Positions 44,693 to 53,635 of a DNA stretch of 64,000 bases are shown here, one piece after another. Each line of letters begins with the position of its first letter. Position 1 is the first letter of the stretch. The notes beneath the pieces are model-generated. The model did not search any database and was not told the origin of the DNA. It was given only the letters and a program-made list of their open reading frames with translations. A program made the translations under genes and the position numbers. Source of the DNA: Anaerolineae bacterium (lineage in GTDB: Bacteria; Chloroflexota; Anaerolineae; Aggregatilineales; Phototrophicaceae); assembly GCA_022824465.1 (NCBI GenBank), contig JAJDZV010000007.1, positions 62,001 to 126,000 of the forward strand. Direction: 5' to 3'.

Positions 44693-45766
44693 ATGATCTA
44701 TCGGCTGCTGCGGGCGCTGTTCCCGACTGCAACGAAATCGGCTGAGCCGCGCCGCATTGTCTTGATTCGAACCTGCTGCATCGGCGATGCCGTCATGGCG
44801 ACCGCGGCTTTGAAGGCTCTGCGCGAAGCCTACCCGAAGACTCAAATCGCTTGGGCGGTGGGACCATGGTCCGAGCGCGCCATCGCTCATCATCCCGCGC
44901 TCGACGACACGCTGGTGACGGAAGCCGATATGCCGCTGCGCTCGCCGGGCGGCTTTTGGACTTTTGTAGGGCAACTGCGCGCCGGCAATTATGATGCGGC
45001 GGTCTCCCTGGTCCGCTCGCCCTTGATGAGTCTGGCGGTCTGGCTGGCGGGAATACCCTTGCGCGCGGGTTTGGATAGCGGCGGGCGCGGTTTCGGTTAC
45101 AACTTGCGTGTGCCCCTTGACCCGGATGCGCCGGAGCACGAGAGCGAAATCTACCTACAAGTCGTCAACGCACTGGCAGGCCGCGACATACATGTCTACG
45201 CCAATCTGCCGCTGACAGAAGGGGCGTCCGTGGCGGTTCGCAAGCGTCTTGCGGCAGTGAACATCGGCGCCCCGTACATCGTGGCGCATCCTGGCGGCGG
45301 CGTCAATCCGGGCGCGCGGCTGGAATGCAAGCGCTTCCCCTTGCAGCAATTGGCGGCAACGCTCAACCAAGTCGCGGAGGCACGGGCCGCGAGTGTCATC
45401 CTGTTGGGCGGTCCGGGCGATGGCGAGTTGGTAGCTGAGGTCCAGCGGCGGCTGATAGTTCCCGCGGTCGGCTGGGTGGATCGGCTGACATTCCCCGAGA
45501 TCGGCGCGCTGGCGGCGGAAGCGCTCCTATACATCGGCAACGACAGCGGCTTGACGCACCTGGCGGCGGCGAGCGGCGCCAAGACCGTCATGCTGATGAG
45601 ACCGACCGATCCGCGACGCTACGCGCCCTACTCGCCGGATGCCATCGCTGTGCGGGTACAGGGGGCGCAAGTCCGAGCCTATTCGGTCGCGAAGACCGAT
45701 CCGCGCGAATGGGATGACACATGCCGGAGTGTTGTACGCGCGATTGAGGAAATCGTCGGCGGCTGA
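44693..45766 (+). CDS. Glycosyltransferase family 9 (heptosyltransferase-like)
   Basis: A 357-residue GT9. The N-terminus has LIRTCCIGDAVMATAALKALREAYP and the C-terminal donor domain has YIGNDSGLTHLAAASGAKTV. Family members add heptose or related sugars to surface glycans. GAAG precedes the ATG at 44693; earlier starts encode a Cys/His-rich stretch that looks like noise. A heptose-1-phosphate adenylyltransferase-like gene occurs at 39300-39785. Confidence 0.9.
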   Translation: MIYRLLRALFPTATKSAEPRRIVLIRTCCIGDAVMATAALKALREAYPKTQIAWAVGPWSERAIAHHPALDDTLVTEADMPLRSPGGFWTFVGQLRAGNYDAAVSLVRSPLMSLAVWLAGIPLRAGLDSGGRGFGYNLRVPLDPDAPEHESEIYLQVVNALAGRDIHVYANLPLTEGASVAVRKRLAAVNIGAPYIVAHPGGGVNPGARLECKRFPLQQLAATLNQVAEARAASVILLGGPGDGELVAEVQRRLIVPAVGWVDRLTFPEIGALAAEALLYIGNDSGLTHLAAASGAKTVMLMRPTDPRRYAPYSPDAIAVRVQGAQVRAYSVAKTDPREWDDTCRSVVRAIEEIVGG

Positions 45767-45930
45767 GCGGCGCGCAGGCGCGGCAACCACATGTCCGGGC
45801 TGTGCTAGAATCGGGCTATGTGAAGTTCAACCCGAGGTCGTGTAGTAAGGACGCGCCACCGGCTCGCCTGTACGCGCTTTAGCGGCGCCGGCGATTCAGC
45901 GAGAGGCCATATTGCAGAGGAGTTGACAGC

Positions 45931-46707
45931 ATGAGCTACGAGAACATCTTTGTCGACAGGCCGGCGGAGGGCGTTGGGCGCGTGCAACTCAACCGGCCGA
46001 AAGCGCTGAACGCCCTCAACTCGGCGCTGATGGACGAAGTGATGCAGGCGATGGCGGCCTTCAATAGCGACGCGAGCATCGGCGCGATCATACTGACGGG
46101 GAATGACAAAGCCTTCGCCGCTGGCGCGGACATCAAGGAGATGGATGGCAAAACGCAGATCGACATGCTGATGTCGCGCTCGCTGATTGACCGCTTCGAC
46201 ATCCAGGCAATCAGCAAGCCCGTCATCGCGGCGGTGTCCGGCTATGCTCTGGGCGGCGGCTGCGAGGTCGCTATGAGCTGTGACATGATTGTGGCGTCGG
46301 AGACGGCGGTATTCGGCCAACCGGAGATCAACCTCGGCATCATTCCCGGCGCCGGCGGCACCCAACGCCTGACCCGCGCCGTGGGCAAAGCGCTGGCGAT
46401 GGAAGTCATGCTGACCGACCGCAAGCTCAGCGCGGGCGAAGCGCTGGACTATGGCTTGGTCAACCGGGTGGCGCCGCTCGACGAGTATATGGATAGCGCC
46501 ATCGCCATCGCGCAGAAGGTGGCGCGGCGCTCCCAGGTGGCTATCCGCCTGACCAAAGAAGCGATCAACAAAGCCTACGAGACTTCGCTGGAAGAGGGCT
46601 TGGCGCTGGAACGGCGCAATTTCTTGATCGCCTTCGGCTCGGAAGACAAGGCCGAGGGCATGCGCGCCTTCATCGAAAAACGGCGGGCGGAATGGACGCA
46701 CCGCTGA
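45931..46707 (+). CDS. Enoyl-CoA hydratase
   Basis: A 258-residue crotonase-fold enzyme with [11 protein letters not shown] (oxyanion hole), [15 protein letters not shown] at about 105-119, and the catalytic Glu regions [19 protein letters not shown]. It hydrates 2-enoyl-CoA in beta-oxidation or a related pathway. GGAG lies upstream of the ATG. Overlaps the following gene by 16 bases. Confidence 0.95.
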   Translation: MSYENIFVDRPAEGVGRVQLNRPKALNALNSALMDEVMQAMAAFNSDASIGAIILTGNDKAFAAGADIKEMDGKTQIDMLMSRSLIDRFDIQAISKPVIAAVSGYALGGGCEVAMSCDMIVASETAVFGQPEINLGIIPGAGGTQRLTRAVGKALAMEVMLTDRKLSAGEALDYGLVNRVAPLDEYMDSAIAIAQKVARRSQVAIRLTKEAINKAYETSLEEGLALERRNFLIAFGSEDKAEGMRAFIEKRRAEWTHR

Positions 46708-47327
46708 GCCTGACCCTGCTCTACACCGCGGGCATCGCCGGCGACCTGGCGCAATTGCCGCGCCTGCATACCTTCCTGCAGCGCCTGAAGCCCGGGGACG
46801 CTCGCAATACATTGTTGCTCGACCTGGGCGGCTCATGCAGCCAAGCAATCTGGCATTGCCGCGCCACCGGCAACCGCTCGGCGCTGATCGTCCTCGATGG
46901 CATGGGTTATCACGCCGCCACGGTTGAGGGCACGCTGGACGCCGGGAATCGCGCCAAGCTCGCCGCGCAAGTTACGCTCGCCCTTGTCGACCGCCAGAAC
47001 GAATGGCGCTTTACTCTGCCATCGGCTGATGACGGAGGGATCGTCGCCACCATGCGGCCCCGGGAAAGCAGCGCGCGGCTGCAAATCATGCTCAAGCTAT
47101 CGGAGTCCACTTGCTTGGAGCGCAGAGTCTTGCGCTTTCAGGGGGTCTGCGCCGGGCAGGTCGGCGAGGTTGTGGTCGATATGCGCGGCGAGCCTGCGCT
47201 GGTCTCGTCCTGCATACACGTTATGCCGGCTGATACGCCGCCCAATCCCAGCATCGCCGGCGCCGTCGAATTTGTCGAGAGCGAGGCGCGATTTTTTGTG
47301 CAAAAGTACGGAGGGCAGATGCCTTGA
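46692..47327 (+). CDS. Degenerate 5'-nucleotidase/metallophosphoesterase-like protein
   Basis: A 211-residue protein of no annotated family. Its layout follows the N-terminal half of 5'-nucleotidase-type phosphoesterases: LTLLYTAGIAGDLAQLPRLHTFL corresponds to the metal motif region D-x-H, NTLLLDLGGSCS to the G-D, and LDGMGYHAATVEGTLDAGN to G-N-H-E. In each, the metal ligands are replaced. A binding-only or structural role is likely (inference). Starts inside the enoyl-CoA hydratase gene and ends overlapping the sulfotransferase-like start (TTGA). Confidence 0.6.
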   Translation: MDAPLSLTLLYTAGIAGDLAQLPRLHTFLQRLKPGDARNTLLLDLGGSCSQAIWHCRATGNRSALIVLDGMGYHAATVEGTLDAGNRAKLAAQVTLALVDRQNEWRFTLPSADDGGIVATMRPRESSARLQIMLKLSESTCLERRVLRFQGVCAGQVGEVVVDMRGEPALVSSCIHVMPADTPPNPSIAGAVEFVESEARFFVQKYGGQMP

Positions 47328-48460
47328 GCGCAACCAAACTGGACATCGTAAGCCGCTACCGCGAGCATCCGGGCGTCATCGCATCGTTGGCCGACTTTGA
47401 GTGGACCGTCGGTGAAACGATGAAGGCAGAGCGCCTGTTCGATGATCCGCGTTACACGCTCTACTGCCTCGATCCCACCCATGAGTCAGCAATCTTCACG
47501 GCGCTGCCCGCCGGCGTCGATTTGTCGCGGACGCCCTTCATGTACCAAGCGCAATTCGAGGGGGCTGAGTACCTGGTATCGCTGCCCTTCCTGGATTTTG
47601 CCGGGCTCGTCGACAGCGTCTTGGTTGAGCAGGAGTCAGTGCTTTTCCTGCATAATATCGGACGCTGCGGCTCGACCGCGCTCTGTCGCGCCTTGAACGA
47701 AGTCGACGGCGTCATGGCATTGTCTGAACCGGAGGCGCTGACGAACCTGATTTCGCTGCGGCATTTTTCGCGCGCGTGGTATAGCGCCTTCATTCACGCC
47801 AGTATCGTCTGGCTTTTTCGCCCGTGCGTCGCTGGCGCTAGCAAGCATTTCGTCATCAAATTGCGCAATCAGTCGAGCGTGATCATCAAGGGATACATTG
47901 ATTCTTTGCCCAAAGCGACACACCTTTTCATGAGCCGCAATGTCATCGACTGGCTGGCGTCGTTTCATCGCTTGCGCGTCAATCGCGGCGACGAGCCCAG
48001 GCGCTACAGCCGACAACAGATCATCGAGCAGCAAGCGGCTTATTATCAGTGCCCAGCGGCGGAATTCGAAGCGCTGGCGCCACCTGAGATCCCGTCATAC
48101 CTCGGTTTGGAAGGCCGGGCACTGGGCTGGCTTTATATGCTGGGGCGCTATCTCGAGCTGCGCGAGACCGGCTGGCCAATCAGCGCGCTGCGTTATGAGG
48201 ACTTGCAGATGAATCGCGATGCGGTCTTATCAGAAGTGTTGCGGCTGATGGGCTTGCCCGACAAGGCGCTGTCGGCGGCGAAGCGCGCATTCGAGACCGA
48301 TGCGCAAGCGGGCACGATCTTCGCGCGGGATGGGGATCGCGGGAATACCGTGCGATTGCCGGCGGAGATGCAGGCGACCGTGCGGCGGATTCTGAGCGAG
48401 CAGCCGGTGATTGATCGGGCGGATTTCGTGCTGCCGGGGACGATTAGATTTAGAGAATAG
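47324..48460 (+). CDS. Sulfotransferase-like P-loop protein
   Basis: A 378-residue protein with a TTG start overlapping the upstream TGA and GGAGGG eight bases before it. The 5'-phosphosulfate loop appears as IGRCGSTALCRALN at about 108-121; SRNVIDWLASFHRL (about 204-217) corresponds to the second PAPS-binding strand and helix. It may transfer sulfate from PAPS. It lies in a three-gene coupled set with enoyl-CoA hydratase. The N-terminal about 90 residues are a poorly conserved extension. Confidence 0.75.
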   Translation: MSATKLDIVSRYREHPGVIASLADFEWTVGETMKAERLFDDPRYTLYCLDPTHESAIFTALPAGVDLSRTPFMYQAQFEGAEYLVSLPFLDFAGLVDSVLVEQESVLFLHNIGRCGSTALCRALNEVDGVMALSEPEALTNLISLRHFSRAWYSAFIHASIVWLFRPCVAGASKHFVIKLRNQSSVIIKGYIDSLPKATHLFMSRNVIDWLASFHRLRVNRGDEPRRYSRQQIIEQQAAYYQCPAAEFEALAPPEIPSYLGLEGRALGWLYMLGRYLELRETGWPISALRYEDLQMNRDAVLSEVLRLMGLPDKALSAAKRAFETDAQAGTIFARDGDRGNTVRLPAEMQATVRRILSEQPVIDRADFVLPGTIRFRE

Positions 48461-48465
48461 TCGCG

Positions 48466-49653
48466 CTAGATTTCGAGGGCATCCCAGTCAATCTCAGTAC
48501 GGAGTCGCTTGCCGATTTCTGTTAAGAAGTTTAGCTCGCGCATTTGCCGCGTCGATTCAACGGGCAGATCACTAGGAGCATCAACATCGTCGAACTGCGC
48601 GTACTCTGGTAAATCATAGATTCGCCGAACTTTAATGTCGCTGGTTTCTTGCTTCAAATCTGGAACCTCAGAATGTGGCAGCGTTAACTTATAGACTTTG
48701 TCCTTCTGTATGGGAGACTCCGAGAGCCTCGCATCCAAAGGCTGGCTGCCACTATTCTTGTAGACATATCTATCGTGCCACAAGTCAATCATACCTTTGC
48801 CCTTTTGCTCATTTATATAGACTTCACTCACTTCGTCCACCTGCAATTGGTAACTTGCTTGAGCAAGGGAGCCTTGTGGCAAATGCGGCAAAATTTGCAT
48901 TGTACCAGTACTGTCTACAAGCGAATCAAAAGATATAAGACACGTTCCCTTTAGTGGCATTTCCATCATGAGACGGACACTTTCAGGCCCTGTTTGCGTT
49001 ATCGAACCTCCGAGACGTCGTTCATCGCAATCGGAATCTGCACTGGGAATGTTCCGATCCCATGCAAAAACTACCCAAATCACAATCTGATTGCTTAAAG
49101 AATCAGGGTTGGATACACCACTAACGGCGAAGTCGATGGCTACATCGAGACTTGAAGACCAGTCAAGCAGTCGTGTAGGAACGCCATGATGTTGCGCCAA
49201 CAACGATACGTATCGTGTCTGAGGAGGTAGTGGGATCTTGTCGAGTTTCAAGTAATCAAGTATCTGTTCCACCTCACTGGCTTGAACCATTTCGTACGTT
49301 GACAAGTTTACAAACCCCTTCTCTAGTACGAACTGCTGAAATTGAAAAACTACCTCGCTCTCAATATAGTCTCTTAATGCCAGTTTGAACCGTACCTGAA
49401 ACGCCTTGACCGGCTCGTCTTTCCACTTGTAGCAATCTATGAATCGCACATACTCGTGCCTGTTTGACTCTACAAATTGTTCGATCCATGCCCTTGTCCA
49501 CTTGTGACTGTCTCCACGACACGCAGTAGGAGTGAGAGGTAAGTCCCTTGCTTGTCCTCGATAATAGACCGGACCGGGTCTTTTCTCCAATCTCCGCAAG
49601 GCGTCAAGAAACATCTTGGCATCGGTAAAATCACAAGTGTTGATACAATTCAT
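48466..49653 (-). CDS. FRG-domain protein
   Basis: A 395-residue protein. The FRG hallmarks are present: YYRGQARDLPLTPTACRG (30-47) and LLAQHHGVPTRLLDWSSSLDVAIDFA (151-176). FRG domains occur in phage-defence and toxin contexts and are related by fold to ADP-ribosyltransferases; no activity is proven for most. Coding is AT-rich relative to its neighbours, as expected for acquired DNA. GGAG eight bases before the ATG. Palindromes lie upstream at 49691-49720. Confidence 0.85.
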   Translation of the reverse strand: MNCINTCDFTDAKMFLDALRRLEKRPGPVYYRGQARDLPLTPTACRGDSHKWTRAWIEQFVESNRHEYVRFIDCYKWKDEPVKAFQVRFKLALRDYIESEVVFQFQQFVLEKGFVNLSTYEMVQASEVEQILDYLKLDKIPLPPQTRYVSLLAQHHGVPTRLLDWSSSLDVAIDFAVSGVSNPDSLSNQIVIWVVFAWDRNIPSADSDCDERRLGGSITQTGPESVRLMMEMPLKGTCLISFDSLVDSTGTMQILPHLPQGSLAQASYQLQVDEVSEVYINEQKGKGMIDLWHDRYVYKNSGSQPLDARLSESPIQKDKVYKLTLPHSEVPDLKQETSDIKVRRIYDLPEYAQFDDVDAPSDLPVESTRQMRELNFLTEIGKRLRTEIDWDALEI

Positions 49654-49690
49654 AACTTTACTCCATTAACCCTGTCACATAACATAGATA

Positions 49691-49731
49691 TACATAGTAC
49701 TATGTATTTTATGACGTCATGTTGTAGTCAA
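49691..49731 (-). promoter_or_regulatory. Candidate promoter with two operator-like palindromes for the FRG gene
   Basis: Two perfect palindromes lie 38-67 bases before the start: TACATAGTACTATGTA (49691-49706) and ATGACGTCAT (49711-49720). On the minus strand, TTGACT (49731-49726) lies just upstream of them with AT-rich -10-like sequence about 17-19 bases further. The layout suits repressor control; no HTH regulator gene is adjacent. Confidence 0.5.
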
Positions 49732-49783
49732 GTGGGTTTCAAGAATAGAGGCCGTGACTTGCATTCAACACTTGTGGAAATCC

Positions 49784-50908
49784 CTAGGGCACCACCCGCT
49801 TATTCAACATCTCATTCAAGACCACTACCAGCCGCCGCAGTTCATCTTCCAGGTCGCGGCTGATGCCGTCCTGAATCAGCGCCTCGCGAAACAAATCGCG
49901 CGCCTCCCGCGCCTGCTCCTGCCCTTCCCGCAGCTTCTGCAAGCCGGCTCGCATCTGCTCGCGCGCCTGGCTGCTGGCTGCGCTGGTGTAATAATCCGAG
50001 AATTGCCAGCCGTGCTGCGTCGCCACGCGCTGCAAGCCGTTCACAAATTCCTGCACGGTGGTGATATTTTCCGCCGCGCCGCGCTGCAGCAATTCGATAA
50101 TGCCTTCGCTCAAGCTGGGCTCCAGGCTGAAATCCAGGCTGTCGATATCGGTATAGCGCGCTTCGACCGCGTCCCGGCTGCTGGGCTGCGGGCGCAATGA
50201 CGTCATCTGCGGCGACATGCCGGTGAACAGCGGATATAAGACGCCGACGCACATATTGTGCACATCCTTCGTATATTGCTGCGGCGATCGCGTCCGGTCG
50301 TCCTCCAGGCGGCGCGAACTGTTGAAATCGATGACCTTGAGATGCGCGCCATCCCAATAGACATGCTCCAGCTTGTGATCGAGATATACGATCTGCATGC
50401 TATGCGCCAGCGTCAGCAGCGAGCTGAACTGCAGCGCCAGCGCCAGTCCCTCTTCGCTCGGCAAGCGCCAGCGGCTGTTGGGGCTGTTCGGCTTCATCAA
50501 GTAGAAGAGGCTGTGATGCCGCGGCAGGTTCTCCATCGTCAAATAGGGACGCCAGCCGGACGCGGCGTAACGCGACAACGACTCCATGTAGCCGCGGACA
50601 TCGCCCAAATACGACGCTATGTCGCCATCCCGCGGCGCTTCCTCGTGGTCGGAGATGAAGCCGAAGTCGTAGAGCTTGACGATGTTCGGGCTGTGACGCA
50701 GGCGCGCCAGAATCTCTACCTCGTTGCCGAATGCGCGATACTCCCAGCGCATATCGCCGCTGCTGTCCAAATGCTCCGGTCGCATCACTTTGAAGGCGAC
50801 CGAATTGCCGTTGCGAAAGTCCACGGCGTCCAGCACCCGCGCATAGTGCCCCAGGGCGAAAGTATCGATGAAGTTGTCCAGCCGATACAGTTCCGAGAGT
50901 CGCGGCAT
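49784..50908 (-). CDS. Serine/threonine protein kinase-like protein with atypical catalytic loop
   Basis: A 374-residue kinase-fold protein. The ATP-anchoring Lys40 (VAFKVM) and a Glu in the following helix are present. The catalytic loop reads Y-L-D-H-K-L-E-H-V-Y-W (Asp177, Lys179), with His182 where Asn is expected, and DFG is replaced by DFN (194-196). It may be a slow kinase or a pseudokinase. A C-terminal coiled-coil (about 300-374) follows. Divergent from the large secreted protein gene. Start at 50908 because the longer frame is Pro/Cys-rich. Confidence 0.8.
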   Translation of the reverse strand: MPRLSELYRLDNFIDTFALGHYARVLDAVDFRNGNSVAFKVMRPEHLDSSGDMRWEYRAFGNEVEILARLRHSPNIVKLYDFGFISDHEEAPRDGDIASYLGDVRGYMESLSRYAASGWRPYLTMENLPRHHSLFYLMKPNSPNSRWRLPSEEGLALALQFSSLLTLAHSMQIVYLDHKLEHVYWDGAHLKVIDFNSSRRLEDDRTRSPQQYTKDVHNMCVGVLYPLFTGMSPQMTSLRPQPSSRDAVEARYTDIDSLDFSLEPSLSEGIIELLQRGAAENITTVQEFVNGLQRVATQHGWQFSDYYTSAASSQAREQMRAGLQKLREGQEQAREARDLFREALIQDGISRDLEDELRRLVVVLNEMLNKRVVP

Positions 50909-51045
50909 GTCTAGTCCGGCGGAAGGCGGCAAGGTTCGGGCATAAGCAGGCAATGTACCAGTATTTGAACCGGTCTTACAGGGTAGCTTGTCTCGTCCCG
51001 CCCACAATCGCGGCATTCGGTTACAATATCGGCGGAGCTTACACT

Positions 51046-53550
51046 ATGGGCGCGGCTTCGACAGTGCGCACGACGAGTCTCATCATTCTATTCGGGCTGG
51101 TCCTTGGCAACTTGAGGCCGGTCCTCAGCCAGCCGCCGGCGCTGATTGAAGCCGCTCGTCGCGCCGCATATCCGCAGTTGCCGGACCAGGCGCCCTTGCT
51201 GTCCTCGTCGCGCCACCTGGTCGATAGCGCCGCCCTCGGCTGCGATCTGATTTTCGGATCGCCAATGCCCGATCCGCTCGAAGTTTACAGGCTGGCATTC
51301 CAACTGGAAGGCGCCGCCTACGCCGTCCACATCAGCGCCGATGGCAGCCTGACGCAGGTTTGCGATGAGCGCTATCCCAACCTGGGCGCCGGAGTGCAGT
51401 CGGTCGCGCGCGAATATGTCGACAGCGACGGCGACGCCCTCGCCGATCCTCGCGACGATTGCCCCCTAATCGCCGGCTTGTATGCCGCGGACCAGCCGGG
51501 CTGCCCGCAGCCGTCTTCGGCCGATCGCGATGGCGATGGCAGTCCCGATCGCCTCGACCGCTGCCCCGATCAAGCCGGCTCGGCCGCGGCTGAAGGCTGC
51601 GCAATCTTGATTGATCACGATGGCGACGGCGTTCCCGACGATAGCGATATCTGCCTCGCGGATTTCGGCGTCATCCGCCCGGACTTCGCGCTTGGCTGCC
51701 CGGCGGATGGCAGCGGCGCATCCAGCCGACGCCGCGCGAGCGACGAGGCGTGCCTGGCGGCCGGCCCAGACCTTGCCCTCTACGCCGATCGCGACGAATC
51801 GGCGCCAGTCATCAAGCGCCTCGATGCGGCCCCTGTGCTCGCACGAAGCGCGGCGCGCGACTGGTATCAAGTGGAATCTGGCTGGCTGCGCGCCACCGAC
51901 CTGCAACTCAAAGGCGCCTGCTACAACATTCCCTTGGTCAATCCAGGTCCCGGCGGCGCGACCGGCTGTTTCATGCGCGCCCGTGGCGACTATGTCAACG
52001 TGCGGCAGGCGCCCAACGGCAAGCTAGCTGCCCGTCTCCTTTCCCAGGAACAAGTGCCCGTCCTCGGCAAAAGCGCCAGCGGCGACTGGCTCTTCTATCG
52101 CGCCGGCTGGGTCAGCCGCAGCGTGCTGGAGCTGGCCGGGTCCTGCGAAGGCCTGCCCACTCTTAACCCCGCCCAGGTCGCCAGCGGCACGATTCGCTTC
52201 TGCCCGCCCGACTATGCCGGTCTGCTGCCGCCGCGCATCGGCATCGGCAATGGGAAAGCGCGCGTCGCCTCGGATTCGCTGGCAAACCGCCTGCGCGCCG
52301 AACCCGACTATCTTGCCGAGCAAGTGGGCGAGATTCCGCCTCGAACCATTATCGACGCCGTGCTCGATGGACCAGCCTGCCAGCCCCCCTTCGTATGGTG
52401 GCAAGTCGAAGTCGCCGGGCAAGTCGGCTGGACGGTCGAAAGCGATGTCAACGCCTACCACTATTATCTCGAACCGACTGCGAATCTCGCGCTGAATCGC
52501 CGCGGCCACCCTCCCTCCCTGTCCGAGACCGTCATACCGGCCTCCAAGCGTTTTATCCACAGCGCCAACCTCAACAGCTTCGACACCGTCGCAAGCTTGC
52601 CGCTCCCGGCGCCAAGCGACGTCTTCTGGTCGGCTCGGCAGACGCTTCTGGCGGCAGTCAGCGAGCGCGGCGATATCGCCCTCTTCAATGCGCCGGACTT
52701 CCAGCCCATCAGTGTCAGCCTATCGCTCGCTGTAAGCGCCATCGCAATCAGTCCTGATGAGCGCTGGCTGGCGGCCGGCGATCGCGACGGCGGCGTCGCG
52801 CTCGTCGACCTTAGCGACAATTCCGGCGCCGCGCGTTCGATTCCCTTGGGCTGGTTGCCCGGTCCCATCGTGGCCCTACGCTGGAACCATGCAGGCGACA
52901 AACTGGCGGCAATCAGCGGCGCCGAATCGCTCAAGCTCACGCGAGAAGCCGGCGCGCTCGAAGTCTGGCAAATTGATTCTGCCGCCCCCGCCTCAAGCGA
53001 AGTCTCGCTCCGCTATCGCTATCCCTATCCCTTGACCGCAGTCGCCTACAGCCGCGCGGACCGCTGGCTGGCGGTCAGCGGCGAATCAACCGGCGACGGA
53101 CGCGCCGCGCTCTGGGTGTATGACAGCGAGACTGGCGATCTGGTTTTCAGGCGCGCGTTGGTCCCGATGCGCGGCAGCGGTCTCGTGGTCGCCCCGCCGT
53201 CTTCAGACTTGGGCGACTTCGTTTACAGCAGTGGAGACAGCCTGTATCAATTGGCGCTGGAAAGCGGCGACCTTCACCGTTTCTATCATCAGGCTGGCGC
53301 CCAGCTCAGCGGCGTCGCATTCCGCCCGCAATTCCTCGCTGGCGCTGAAGGGCTGATGGCGCTGGCCGCGCAATCACCATCGGGCGAGGAGCGGCTACAC
53401 TTGACCAATGCGCTCAGTCCACACGCCCCGAGCCGGTCTCTGTCGCTGGCGGCCTCCGCGGTCGCTTTCAGTCCCGACGGCCGCCTGCTCGCCATCGCCG
53501 AGACCGATAAGGATCGCGTCCTCGTGTTAGGCGTCGCCGCCGGGCAATAG
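51046..53550 (+). CDS. Large secreted protein: TSP3-like repeats, SH3b domains, beta-propeller
   Basis: An 834-residue protein with a signal peptide (about residues 1-29). Thrombospondin type-3-like Ca-binding repeats (DSDGD, DRDGDGSPD, DHDGDGVPD) cover about 126-215. Two or three SH3b domains lie at about 240-490 (GDYVNVRQAPNG and VGWTVES). A WD40-like beta-propeller (about 510-834) has recurring SPDERW/SPDGRLLAIAE blades. It probably acts on the cell surface. GGAG eight bases upstream supports the ATG at 51046. Divergent, 137 bases from the kinase gene. Confidence 0.8.
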   Translation: MGAASTVRTTSLIILFGLVLGNLRPVLSQPPALIEAARRAAYPQLPDQAPLLSSSRHLVDSAALGCDLIFGSPMPDPLEVYRLAFQLEGAAYAVHISADGSLTQVCDERYPNLGAGVQSVAREYVDSDGDALADPRDDCPLIAGLYAADQPGCPQPSSADRDGDGSPDRLDRCPDQAGSAAAEGCAILIDHDGDGVPDDSDICLADFGVIRPDFALGCPADGSGASSRRRASDEACLAAGPDLALYADRDESAPVIKRLDAAPVLARSAARDWYQVESGWLRATDLQLKGACYNIPLVNPGPGGATGCFMRARGDYVNVRQAPNGKLAARLLSQEQVPVLGKSASGDWLFYRAGWVSRSVLELAGSCEGLPTLNPAQVASGTIRFCPPDYAGLLPPRIGIGNGKARVASDSLANRLRAEPDYLAEQVGEIPPRTIIDAVLDGPACQPPFVWWQVEVAGQVGWTVESDVNAYHYYLEPTANLALNRRGHPPSLSETVIPASKRFIHSANLNSFDTVASLPLPAPSDVFWSARQTLLAAVSERGDIALFNAPDFQPISVSLSLAVSAIAISPDERWLAAGDRDGGVALVDLSDNSGAARSIPLGWLPGPIVALRWNHAGDKLAAISGAESLKLTREAGALEVWQIDSAAPASSEVSLRYRYPYPLTAVAYSRADRWLAVSGESTGDGRAALWVYDSETGDLVFRRALVPMRGSGLVVAPPSSDLGDFVYSSGDSLYQLALESGDLHRFYHQAGAQLSGVAFRPQFLAGAEGLMALAAQSPSGEERLHLTNALSPHAPSRSLSLAASAVAFSPDGRLLAIAETDKDRVLVLGVAAGQ

Positions 53551-53635
53551 CGCGCCTTGGCAATCCGCTGACAGCCTGTCGCAAATATGCTACGATGATT
53601 CGCGCTGTCTTTCGCCACACGAGGAATCCGCGCCG

